Shown here one piece after another: positions 9,736 through 17,593 of a stretch of DNA of 64,000 nt. The DNA is taken from positions 372,001 to 436,000 of the forward strand of contig JADKEK010000001.1 in assembly GCA_016718035.1 (NCBI GenBank), in the 5' to 3' direction. The notes beneath the pieces are model-generated. The model was not told the origin of the DNA. It made no database searches and worked only from the letters and a program-made list of their open reading frames with translations. The translations under genes were made by a program, and so were the position numbers. How positions within the stretch are numbered: the stretch's first letter is position 1; each line of letters opens with the position of its first letter. Source of the stretch: Bacteroidota bacterium. GTDB taxonomy: Bacteria > Bacteroidota > Bacteroidia > Chitinophagales > BACL12.

Positions 9736-10145
9736 TAGGGTTTGAGTAAATCGGAATAAAAATTAAAATTTTCGAAAAAGGCATATGAAATGGTTACTAC
9801 AATACTTAATACTGCATACACCATTAAAAACCAGGAAGATTTATTTCTTCTGTAATGAATATCGATAAACACATTATCACTATTTGGATTAAACTCGATA
9901 AACATAACCGCCTTCAGATTTACCAAAAATGTGATGGTAGGTAATCCTATCATAATCATTAATGTAAATAATGAGGAAATCTGGTCTACAGGTAACATAA
10001 TTTCCTGGACGATTACTGGTTTTTCAAAACCAACCGCCAATACAACCCCAAGCCAGAATAAAGAGGGTACCGCCATAAGTATCAATCCCGCCCTTGTTGC
10101 GAAGGTTACGGGACTCATTGTTGTTTCTTTCATTGTTGTTATCAT
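9735..10145 (-). CDS. Membrane protein, unknown function
   Basis: 136 residues, three hydrophobic segments (about 12-38, 52-78, 108-126) and a soluble hydrophilic loop (NPNSDNVFIDIHYRRNKSS). The ATG at 10145 lies inside the frame of the preceding gene; an internal ATG (residue 10, MSPVTFATRAG) is an alternative start at 10118. See the note on the overlap with the 10362 gene: correcting a homopolymer would remove it. No family recognised. Confidence 0.6.
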   Translation of the reverse strand: MITTMKETTMSPVTFATRAGLILMAVPSLFWLGVVLAVGFEKPVIVQEIMLPVDQISSLFTLMIMIGLPTITFLVNLKAVMFIEFNPNSDNVFIDIHYRRNKSSWFLMVYAVLSIVVTISYAFFENFNFYSDLLKP

Positions 10146-10362
10146 TTTTATTTGTTGATGTATTTATTGCTATAAAAAAATAAATGGCCGCTAAACTTGT
10201 TCCGTAGGGTAAAAAACCAATCAAGGTATCGCTCGCTGAGTGCGCATGTCGGTCAATACCCACAAATAGCCCGGCGGCTAATACCATAAGTACTCCGGTA
10301 ATTAACCAGCCTAAACCATGCACCGGAACATATATCCAACCTTGTTTTTTATAAAGTTTCAT
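10024..10362 (-). CDS. Small conserved membrane protein (MKLYKKQGWIYVPV... type), C-terminus doubtful
   Basis: The first ~65 residues match a common Bacteroidota small membrane protein by eye: aromatic N-terminus (KQGWIYVPVHGLGW), one helix, a conserved IDRHAHSASDTL loop and a second helix. The frame then runs another ~45 residues through low-complexity NKNDNNNERNNN and 122 nt into the next gene. One extra T in the 7-T run (plus-strand A run 10174-10180) would put a stop at 10148-10150, 2 nt before the next ATG. The true end is therefore probably near 10148. I start at the ATG at 10362, since the 22 residues upstream look non-coding. Confidence 0.6.
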   Translation of the reverse strand: MKLYKKQGWIYVPVHGLGWLITGVLMVLAAGLFVGIDRHAHSASDTLIGFLPYGTSLAAIYFFIAINTSTNKNDNNNERNNNESRNLRNKGGIDTYGGTLFILAWGCIGGWF

Positions 10363-10572
10363 TTCAAATAAGTTTTTAAAACAAATTACTTTGAAATACA
10401 AAGTTACAGTATCCTGCCAATTCACCAAATTTTTTTCAAAATATTTTATCCGGGGGAATACAGCAGGGGAGCAGCTTGTGGCTTAAGGTTGTGTTTTTGG
10501 CAGGTAATTTGCTCGCGGTCGCCACAAAACTCCTGCCAATAAAGGGTTTCGACTTCCGTTCCATACTTTTAG

Positions 10573-10580
10573 TAATTTCG
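10573..10580 (+). promoter_or_regulatory. Putative -7 box TAATTTCG before lpxK
   Basis: Seven of eight positions match TAnnTTTG, 6 nt before the ATG at 10587. It helps choose that start over an upstream TTG at 10476. Confidence 0.4.
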
Positions 10581-10586
10581 CCCCGT

Positions 10587-11645
10587 ATGCGTTTGTTATT
10601 GTTACCGCTTGCCTGGATTTACGGTTTAGTAATAGTTATCAGGAATTTTTTTTACAACAAAGGTTGGCTCAGGAGTTTTGAGTTCGACTTCCCCATAATT
10701 TTGGTGGGAAACCTTGCTGCAGGCGGAACAGGCAAGACACCTCACGTTGAATACCTCATTCAATTATTGCAAAACAACTATAAAGTAGCCACTTTAAGTC
10801 GCGGCTACGGCAGATCTATGAAGGGCTACGGACTGGCAACTGAACTGAGTTTAGTGGAAGATATTGGAGATGAGCCCAAAGGGTACAAATACAAATTTCC
10901 GGCTACGGAAGTGGCAGTCAGCGAAAACCGCGTCAACGGCGTGTATTACTTGCTCAACGACGAACCTGATGTGAAGGTTATCATCATGGACGACGGGTTT
11001 CAGCACCGACGTATAAAAGCTGGGCTCAATATTGTGCTTACCACCTGGCAAAAACCTTATTTTAAGGACCACATGCTACCGGCCGGGAATTTACGTGAGC
11101 CTAAAGCCGGGATTAACCGCGCACAGGTGGTGATTGTGACTAAATGTCCCGATGACATTACACCGGATCAAAAGATGTTATACGCCACCAAACTCGGGCT
11201 TTCCTCGAATCAACAATTATTTTTTACAGGATTGCGTTATGGCAATTGGTATCCGTTAAATATTCAACAGCCAATAGTGCAGGTGCCATTTCAGCAGTCG
11301 GTAATATTAATGACAGGCATAGCAGGCAACAAACAATTGAAATCCTATTTGTCCGGCAAATTTTCAACTATTCATATCGCAGCCTTCAGCGATCACCACT
11401 ATTTTAGGGAGAAAGATTTTTTGCGTGTTGCAGGTAGTTTCCCCGATACCAAAACCATTATCACCACCGAAAAAGATGCGATGCGATTATCGGAACAAAA
11501 GGATATCCTGTTACAAATGGGCTATTCCGTTTTTGTGTTACCTGTTGATGTGCACTTTTTAGGGGAAGAGGAAAAATTCTGGCATTTGATAACCAACTTT
11601 ATCGATAAATATCCTGAGGCCACAGCAGAGCCGGCAAGCATCTAA
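10587..11645 (+). CDS. lpxK: Tetraacyldisaccharide 4'-kinase (lipid A synthesis)
   Basis: 352 residues. Phosphorylates the 4' position of the lipid A disaccharide at the inner membrane face. Seen: one N-terminal membrane helix (LLLLPLAWIYGLVIVIRNFF), the P-loop VGNLAAGGTGKTP, and the conserved IIMDDGFQHRRI and LPAGNLREP motifs of LpxK. The frame is open from a TTG at 10476, but the ATG at 10587 (MRLLLLPLAW) fits the family's start and has a promoter-like box just upstream. The other lipid A genes are not in the window. Downstream pnp has its own promoter. Confidence 0.92.
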   Translation: MRLLLLPLAWIYGLVIVIRNFFYNKGWLRSFEFDFPIILVGNLAAGGTGKTPHVEYLIQLLQNNYKVATLSRGYGRSMKGYGLATELSLVEDIGDEPKGYKYKFPATEVAVSENRVNGVYYLLNDEPDVKVIIMDDGFQHRRIKAGLNIVLTTWQKPYFKDHMLPAGNLREPKAGINRAQVVIVTKCPDDITPDQKMLYATKLGLSSNQQLFFTGLRYGNWYPLNIQQPIVQVPFQQSVILMTGIAGNKQLKSYLSGKFSTIHIAAFSDHHYFREKDFLRVAGSFPDTKTIITTEKDAMRLSEQKDILLQMGYSVFVLPVDVHFLGEEEKFWHLITNFIDKYPEATAEPASI

Positions 11646-11663
11646 AACCATTTTTTCAAATAC

Positions 11664-11671
11664 TATCTTTG
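11664..11671 (+). promoter_or_regulatory. -7 box TATCTTTG before purine nucleoside phosphorylase
   Basis: Exact TAnnTTTG match, 8 nt before the ATG at 11680; no clear -33 element. Confidence 0.5.
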
Positions 11672-11679
11672 CAACATAA

Positions 11680-12516
11680 ATGAGTAATACTATGGAACGA
11701 CTAATGGACAGATTAAACGAAGCGGTACATTATATTAAACAACGCACCAATTTTGAACCAGAATACGGCATTATTTTAGGCACCGGTTTAGGCAATCTGG
11801 TATCTCATATCAAAATTGCACATGAAATAAATTATTCTTTAATACCACATTTTCAGGTTTCTACTGTTGAAAGTCATAGTGGTAAATTAATATTTGGTAG
11901 CATTGGCGATAAAAAAGTGGTTGCCATGCAAGGGCGTTTCCATTATTACGAAGGGTACACTATGGAAGAAGTGGTTTTTCCTGTTCGCACAATGAAATTA
12001 TTAGGGATAAAAAAATTATTCATCTCAAATGCAGCGGGTAGTTTAAATGCCAATATCAATAAAGGTGATTTAATGATTATTCGCGACCATATTAATTTAC
12101 AACCAAGTAACCCATTAATTGGCCCAAATGAATATGAATTAGGTCCGCGCTTCCCCGATTTATTTAAATGTTACGATGAACAATTAATTAATAGCGCCAT
12201 GGACATTGCGAAAGCAAATAATATTAGTTGTCACAAAGGCGTATATATTTCAGTTCCCGGCCCTAACCTGGAAACACCTGCTGAATATAATTATTTACAT
12301 ATAATTGGTGGAGATGCAGTTGGTATGAGCACCGTTCCTGAAGTGCTGGCAGCAGTGCATATGGGTTTACCTGTTTTTGCCATTTCCGTAATTACCGATA
12401 AAGGTTATCCTGCCGACGAAATAGAAGCAGTTACTGTTGAAGATGTAATTGCCGTTGCTAAAGAGGCTGAACCAAAAATGACTTTAATTTTGCAAAATCT
12501 GATTGCTTCGCTTTAA
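11680..12516 (+). CDS. Purine nucleoside phosphorylase
   Basis: 278 residues, the usual size of trimeric PNP. Cleaves purine nucleosides with phosphate to base and ribose-1-phosphate in the salvage pathway. Motifs: GIILGTGLGNL (phosphate site), QGRFHYYEGYTMEE, ISNAAGSLN, and GPNLETPAEY followed by GGDAVGMSTVPEV. Its neighbours (lpxK, porin) are unrelated in pathway; it appears to be transcribed on its own. Confidence 0.92.
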   Translation: MSNTMERLMDRLNEAVHYIKQRTNFEPEYGIILGTGLGNLVSHIKIAHEINYSLIPHFQVSTVESHSGKLIFGSIGDKKVVAMQGRFHYYEGYTMEEVVFPVRTMKLLGIKKLFISNAAGSLNANINKGDLMIIRDHINLQPSNPLIGPNEYELGPRFPDLFKCYDEQLINSAMDIAKANNISCHKGVYISVPGPNLETPAEYNYLHIIGGDAVGMSTVPEVLAAVHMGLPVFAISVITDKGYPADEIEAVTVEDVIAVAKEAEPKMTLILQNLIASL

Positions 12517-12570
12517 AAAATTGCGGCAACATTTTTGTTATAACAGATGCGAGAAGTATAAAATAATTGT

Positions 12571-14517
12571 GTGAGTAATAAACCCAATAGCAAACATGTA
12601 TTGCATTTTCGCCTGATAATTTTGATTGGGTTTATTGCGGCATTTGCCCAAACGGGTTTAGCACAGGAATCGGACACAACTACTGTCGATTCGGTAAAAA
12701 CAAATACACTTTTCGATTTTCATACTGCTCGCGTTGAATATTTCACCGGCAGCGAAATAGATAATTTTATACCCATAGATACTACATTACATCTTTTCCA
12801 TAGATATAATGCAGCAAGGTTAAATGATTTTGAGATGGCATATCTGGGCAATTTAGGCGCTCCTGCATATTCCAGATATTATACATTCGACAGACCTTTG
12901 GGATTTGATTACGGACGACATGAGCGCGATAGTTATATGTTATCGCTCGATGAATTAAAATATTATCGTTGTAATGTGCCCTTTACGAATTTATATTATG
13001 TTGCTGGCGGACAAGGGGAGCAGGTGTTTCATGTTACACATACGCGCAATTTTGGTAAAGATTTTAATTTCGCTATCGACTTTAATAAAATAATTTCGGA
13101 AGGATATTTTCAATATATGAAAACCGATTATACCGATGTTTCCCTAACGGCATGGTATAAAACAAAAAACGAAAGGTATCAGGTATATGTTGGCGGTATA
13201 AGAGGTAAAGTTGAAGCACAGGAAAATGGTGGAATTGCAAGTGATACCGTTTTTGAATTAATTGACCCGGCAAGTGTTTTGCCATTGCGTTCGCAGGCAT
13301 TAACCAACTGGGATAACTGGCAGGGACAAATTACACAACAGTATTATTTTGGTAAAGACATCAGTTATCAAATTGATGATACAACAAGTGCTACTTATTT
13401 TGCTCCGCAATTTGCCATCAAACATACTTATGGTATCACCGATTATTTTTATCAGTTTGAGGACCCGGCAACAGATAGAACTTATTATGGCACATTAAAT
13501 TCCAATCCCGACACATTGCGCGACAGGACACAAATTCGCGGCATGTATAATCGTCTGTCGTTTGGCAATGCCGATTTTATTACAGTGGCAAAAGACAGCA
13601 CTATTAAAAATCCTGTTCGTTGGGAAATTTATGGATTACAACAATGGCATGAAGTTGCCGACGCTGTTGGCAAACAACAATACAATAACTTAATTGGTGG
13701 AATTAATTTTCAGGCGAAACATATTTTAGATTCATTAATTACTTTCCGAGCACAAGGGGCTTATGATGTAAAAAATAATACGTTAATAGGAAAAACAAGT
13801 CTGCGATTTCCTAAAGTGATATTAAATCCTGAAATATTTGCAGAATATCGTCGGTTAGATCAAACTGTTATTCAACACCAATACACAGGTTTTGCGTACA
13901 ATTGGGATGTCACTTTCGACTATACTACTTATATGCGATTAGGTGCAAGAATCGGTAGTGCAAAAAATGCTTTTGCTTTGGCTTATACTTATGAAATAAT
14001 TAACAACGAAGTTCAATTTTGGGAAACATTATTTACAAATGATATTTATCCTATTGTGGGTAATACCACTATTTCTAAAATTATGCTCAACAAAAATTTT
14101 ACCTTAGGTAATTTTCATTTAAATAATAATTTGGGAGCACAATTGATAGATGGAGTAATTAATGCACCGACATTTATAGGTAACCTTTCATGGTATTACA
14201 GCAATCATTTATTTGAAAGTGCTTTATTTTTTCAGGCGGGTGTAGATGTTTGGTATCATACACCTTATATCCAATATGATTACGACATCATTACCGGGCA
14301 ATGGATTAACCAAACCGATTTCGATTATAATTATTCCGCACCCACCGAACCAACAATTGACATCTTCGCCAATTTTGATGTCCAAACGCTCCGTTTTTTC
14401 GCCAAGGTGGACAACGCCGCCCAAGGTTTATTTTCCAAAGGCCACTACACGGCTCCCAATTACCCCATGCAACCCCGCTCTTTTCATTTAGGACTTAATT
14501 GGTTTTTGTTTTATTAA
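12571..14517 (+). CDS. Putative outer-membrane porin (Porin_10 family)
   Basis: 648 residues starting at GTG 12571. A signal peptide (LIILIGFIAAFAQTGLAQ) is followed by a long beta-rich sequence with alternating aromatic strands and a terminal aromatic strand ending FLFY, as in outer-membrane barrels. The early segment (DTTLHLFHRYNAARLNDF then LGNLGAPAY and GFDYG) is typical of Bacteroidota 'putative porin' proteins. Expected role: passive diffusion pore; substrate unknown. 54 nt after pnp. The 14518-14586 stretch after it holds no gene. Confidence 0.8.
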   Translation: MSNKPNSKHVLHFRLIILIGFIAAFAQTGLAQESDTTTVDSVKTNTLFDFHTARVEYFTGSEIDNFIPIDTTLHLFHRYNAARLNDFEMAYLGNLGAPAYSRYYTFDRPLGFDYGRHERDSYMLSLDELKYYRCNVPFTNLYYVAGGQGEQVFHVTHTRNFGKDFNFAIDFNKIISEGYFQYMKTDYTDVSLTAWYKTKNERYQVYVGGIRGKVEAQENGGIASDTVFELIDPASVLPLRSQALTNWDNWQGQITQQYYFGKDISYQIDDTTSATYFAPQFAIKHTYGITDYFYQFEDPATDRTYYGTLNSNPDTLRDRTQIRGMYNRLSFGNADFITVAKDSTIKNPVRWEIYGLQQWHEVADAVGKQQYNNLIGGINFQAKHILDSLITFRAQGAYDVKNNTLIGKTSLRFPKVILNPEIFAEYRRLDQTVIQHQYTGFAYNWDVTFDYTTYMRLGARIGSAKNAFALAYTYEIINNEVQFWETLFTNDIYPIVGNTTISKIMLNKNFTLGNFHLNNNLGAQLIDGVINAPTFIGNLSWYYSNHLFESALFFQAGVDVWYHTPYIQYDYDIITGQWINQTDFDYNYSAPTEPTIDIFANFDVQTLRFFAKVDNAAQGLFSKGHYTAPNYPMQPRSFHLGLNWFLFY

Positions 14518-14586
14518 TCCAACCACATTCAACGTATTCCCCAGCAGGGTGAGATCGCACAATTTTATTGAGTAAGTATAACCTAT

Positions 14587-14925
14587 ATGTCGCCCTGACG
14601 GGCTGGAGTATTAATTACAGTTAAATAGTTATCGGAATATCGCCCTTACTAGCTGAGTAAAGCTTTAAGCACCTTGTAAAATTTAGCCCGTCAGGGCGGC
14701 ACAATGGTAACACCGACCTGCACGAAACATACAACAACCAGCCCGCCAGGGCGACATACTGGTAACACCAACCTCCACACAACAAACAACAACCAGCCCG
14801 CCAGGGCGACATAACGGTAACACCGATCTGCACGAAACATACAACAACCAGCCCGCTAGGGCGACATATCGGTAACACCGACCTGCGCCCAACATACTAT
14901 AACGAGCCAGCCAGGGCGACATAAT
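14587..14925. repeat. REP-like array A, 55-bp period
   Basis: Five cores of the form AGCCCGYCAGGGCGACATA start at 14685, 14740, 14795, 14850 and 14905, each exactly 55 bp apart. The spacer (GGTAACACCGACCTGCACG, then AAACATACAACAACC) is also conserved. Two further, more diverged cores lie inverted at 14587 (ATGTCGCCCTGACGGGCTGG) and 14637. The core is a small imperfect palindrome (GCCC-GTCA-GGGC) with GTCG at its foot on the complementary strand, as in REP elements. No coding role. 14926-15157 is AT-rich with no gene. Confidence 0.85.
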
Positions 14926-15157
14926 TCTACACCAACGCTTGAAAAAACTTTTCCACTGAAATTGTTACCTCATAACCCCCAAAAAAAACCTGCGTTTTAA
15001 CCGCTTATATCATAGATTATAAAATTGTGCATTCTGATTGCTTAAATTTACCGTTAACACGCACACTCGAAATTTATAAACAATTAATTAAGTCATCACC
15101 TCTCTCAAATAATTCAAGATGGTAATTTTGATTATTGTTTAACCTTAATAAATTACT

Positions 15158-15358
15158 ATGAGCAGAGCATATACTCAACTCACCGTTCATGCAGTTATTG
15201 TCGTGAAGCAACGAATGTGTTTAATAAAAGATGATTTTAAAGAGCATTTATTTGCTTACATGGAATGCGGGGAGAGTTTCAGGAGTGAGTATATGGAGTA
15301 TTTGAAGCATCATGAGATGGAAGTGCCTATTGAGTTTCTTTTTGAGTTCGTGGATTAA
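15158..15358 (+). pseudogene. Remnant of a REP-associated tyrosine transposase (IS200/IS605-like, Y1_Tnp)
   Basis: 66 residues. The first ~35 (MSRAYTQLTVHAVIVVKQR then MCLIKDDFKEHLFAYM) look like the N-terminus of TnpA/RAYT proteins. The last ~29 (ESFRSEYMEYLKHHEMEV then PIEFLFEFVD) look like their C-terminus. The middle ~85 residues, with the HUH histidines and the catalytic tyrosine, are missing, so the frame is preserved across an internal deletion. It lies between two REP-like arrays of opposite main orientation, the classical setting of a RAYT. It cannot be catalytically active. Family recognition is from memory of conserved ends. Confidence 0.75.
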
Positions 15359-15385
15359 TAAAAGTGAATTGGGTTCGTGGGACCA

Positions 15386-15512
15386 TTATGTCGCCCTGTC
15401 GGGCTGATTTTTGTAATGTTGGTGGTTGTGGGTGTTACCATTATGTCGCCCCGGCGGACGAGGAGTTGCAACGGATGGCCGGTTGTGCATGTTTTGGCGT
15501 GCAGGATGTTAC
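15386..15512. repeat. REP-like array B, inverted relative to the main part of array A
   Basis: Cores ATGTCGCCCTGTCGGGCTGA at 15388 and ATGTCGCCCCGGCGGACGAG at 15443 are again exactly 55 bp apart. The intervening GGTGGTTGTGGGTGTTACCA is the reverse complement of the array A spacer. A third degenerate spacer (GGTTGTGCATGTTTTGGCGT) follows from 15480. 15513-15710 holds no gene; a TATCTTGG box lies at 15683. Confidence 0.75.
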
Positions 15513-15710
15513 TGCTCCCAAAATTTACACATAGCCATATACCTGAAAACAAAGGCTCGGTGACTATGGTAAATGATAAGTTATTGGTTGAGCAAAGCTT
15601 TTAATTCAAATCCTCCACGGTTTCAAGCTGATAGTTAACACTATGGGGGCCCGTGGAAAAAGTAAAATACGAGGCGATATACTATCTTGGCACCTGAATT
15701 AATATAAGTC

Positions 15711-16580
15711 ATGATTTACCTGCTGCTGAGTATTCTTACTTCGACAATGATTTTTGTTGCATTTAAATTGGTTGCGAAAAATCATGTGAATATTTTGCAA
15801 GCTATTGTTATCAATTATACGATTTGCGTTATTGAAGGTGCACTGGTGCAAAAAACGTTTCCTCCACTTGCTGAAATTTTACAAAGTGAATGGTTGTTGT
15901 ATGCAATGGGATTGGGATGTTTATTTATAAGCGTATTTTATTTAACTGCTTTAACCGTAAAATACAGTGGTGTTGCAGTGGCATCTATTGCGAGTAAATT
16001 ATCATTAATAATTCCTGTAATTGCAGCTTATTTTTTATACAATGAAACATTTACCTGGTTGAAAATTGCGGGTATATTAGTGGCTATGATTGCCGTGGTA
16101 CTTGCGGCTTACAAGGAGGACACCGAACATCACAAACACAATTTTAATTATTATTTTTTTCCTTTATTGGTGGTGTTCGGAAGTGGAATAATTGATGCAT
16201 TCACAAAATGGAATCAGGAAAATACATTACAGGAAAGTGAATTTAATTTATTTTTAATTTGTGTGTTTGGCACTGCGGCATGTATTGGATGGTTAATTTT
16301 AATTGTTAAATATATCCATCGCCGTGAAACATTTACACTTAAAAGTATAGGTCATGGTATGTTGTTGGGCATTCCGAATTATGGCACTATGTATTTTCTA
16401 ATTGCGGTATTAAATCTGCCCGGCTGGCATAGTTCCACCGTTTTTCCTGTAAATAATATTGCTATTGTTGTAGCTTCGTGCCTGGTTGCTATGGTAGTGT
16501 TTAAAGAAAAGCTGAGCAGAATAAACCTGCTGGGTATAACGCTGTCGGTAGCTGCTATTTTGATGATCATGCTAAGTTGA
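15711..16580 (+). CDS. EamA/DMT-superfamily transporter
   Basis: 289 residues, about ten hydrophobic helices in two five-helix halves, the DMT architecture. The helix MIYLLLSILTSTMIFVAFKL at the N-terminus and IAAYFLYNETFTWLKIAGI near the middle, repeated as MVVFKEKLSRINLLGI near the C-terminus, are the duplicated EamA signature. Substrate unknown (metabolite or amino-acid export in relatives). First gene of a likely three-gene operon with 16585 and the asparaginase. A promoter-like TATCTTGG lies 20 nt upstream. Confidence 0.8.
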   Translation: MIYLLLSILTSTMIFVAFKLVAKNHVNILQAIVINYTICVIEGALVQKTFPPLAEILQSEWLLYAMGLGCLFISVFYLTALTVKYSGVAVASIASKLSLIIPVIAAYFLYNETFTWLKIAGILVAMIAVVLAAYKEDTEHHKHNFNYYFFPLLVVFGSGIIDAFTKWNQENTLQESEFNLFLICVFGTAACIGWLILIVKYIHRRETFTLKSIGHGMLLGIPNYGTMYFLIAVLNLPGWHSSTVFPVNNIAIVVASCLVAMVVFKEKLSRINLLGITLSVAAILMIMLS

Positions 16581-16584
16581 ATCT

Positions 16585-16998
16585 ATGCTCGACAAGTTGA
16601 ATGTAAAACGGTTAACGGCGCATAAACATTATGCCTGGTACTTAGGCACTGCACTTTGTGGCTCCGCGATTTTGTTTATGTTATTGGTTTTTGTTTCCGG
16701 TGCTGCTTACACTTATGTATGGTCGGTTGTAGGTATGGAACTACTATTATACATGCTGCTGAATGCGTTTAGCTGCCTGTTGGTGCCCGACCTGTGGTCA
16801 TATATTAAGAAAACGATATTTGTATATTTGCTGAACCTTGGACTGTTGTTTTTGATGTTGTATGTGTTGTTGGGCAAAAATTTTTCAGACTATAGTGGCA
16901 ATTTGCCGGCCTTTGGAGCGTTAGTGTTTTGTTTTTTCGGCTCACTAATTCTGATCAGTTTTATAAGAGGAGCAGCCAATTTTTTAAAGAACGAATAA
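16585..16998 (+). CDS. Four-helix membrane protein, unknown function
   Basis: 137 residues with four hydrophobic segments (about 17-42, 44-62, 74-95, 105-127). Starts 4 nt after the EamA stop and ends 10 nt before the asparaginase start, so it is part of the same transcript. No family recognised. Confidence 0.65.
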   Translation: MLDKLNVKRLTAHKHYAWYLGTALCGSAILFMLLVFVSGAAYTYVWSVVGMELLLYMLLNAFSCLLVPDLWSYIKKTIFVYLLNLGLLFLMLYVLLGKNFSDYSGNLPAFGALVFCFFGSLILISFIRGAANFLKNE

Positions 16999-17008
16999 TC
17001 ACCGGAAA

Positions 17009-17503
17009 ATGCCTATAAAAATATTTGTTACAGGTGGAACCTTCGACAAAGAATATGATGAAATTCGAGGCCAACTGTATTTTAATGAAACACACTTACC
17101 TGAAATTTTGCGCTTGGGGAGATGTACGTTAAACGTACAAATTGATACCCTAATGATGATTGATAGTCTGCATATGTCTGAGCAGGATCGTCAGCATATT
17201 GTGCAACATTGTAATAATTGCGATAACACAAGAATCATTATTACCCATGGCACTGATACCATGGTTGAAACTGCTAAAGCAATTGCGGAAGCAAAAATTG
17301 AAAAAACCATCATATTAACCGGAGCTATGATTCCATATAAGTTTGGCAGCTCCGATGGTTTATTTAATATGGGTTGTGCCTTGTCGTTCGTGCAAACCTT
17401 ACCACATGGTGTTTATATTACCATGAATGGTCGTTATTTTGTTTGGAATAATGTCCGCAAAAACAAAGAAGAAGGTTTTTTCGAGGAACTTACCAATGGC
17501 TGA
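17009..17503 (+). CDS. Short asparaginase-domain protein
   Basis: 164 residues, matching only the N-terminal catalytic domain of L-asparaginase (full enzymes are ~330 aa). Present: the first active-site threonine in FVTGGTFDKEYDE, the second Thr-Asp pair in ITHGTDTMVETA, and the lysine in GAMIPYKFGSSDG. No signal peptide, so cytoplasmic. Standalone proteins of this size exist as a family, so it is not evidently truncated: it ends cleanly with TAA and no C-terminal domain is recognisable downstream. Whether it hydrolyses asparagine, glutamine or another amide is not known from sequence. Ends convergent with the 17594-18859 gene. Confidence 0.82.
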   Translation: MPIKIFVTGGTFDKEYDEIRGQLYFNETHLPEILRLGRCTLNVQIDTLMMIDSLHMSEQDRQHIVQHCNNCDNTRIIITHGTDTMVETAKAIAEAKIEKTIILTGAMIPYKFGSSDGLFNMGCALSFVQTLPHGVYITMNGRYFVWNNVRKNKEEGFFEELTNG

Positions 17504-17593
17504 TTCCATTTAAATTATAAAAATACTTTTTGCTGCACATCAAATTTTGTGTATCAGCATTACAATTAATTACTACAAATACTACTACCTGAT

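Noticed and set aside
10476..10586. Upstream TTG start for lpxK
   Set aside because: It adds 37 residues unlike the family and spans a promoter-like box; the ATG at 10587 fits better.
14621..14922. Two minus-strand frames of ~80 codons over the repeats
   Set aside because: They translate the 55-bp repeat (period not a multiple of 3) and have no other support.
14685..14925. CRISPR array
   Set aside because: The cores recur every 55 bp, but the sequence between them is itself conserved from unit to unit, so there are no unique spacers; no cas genes are near.
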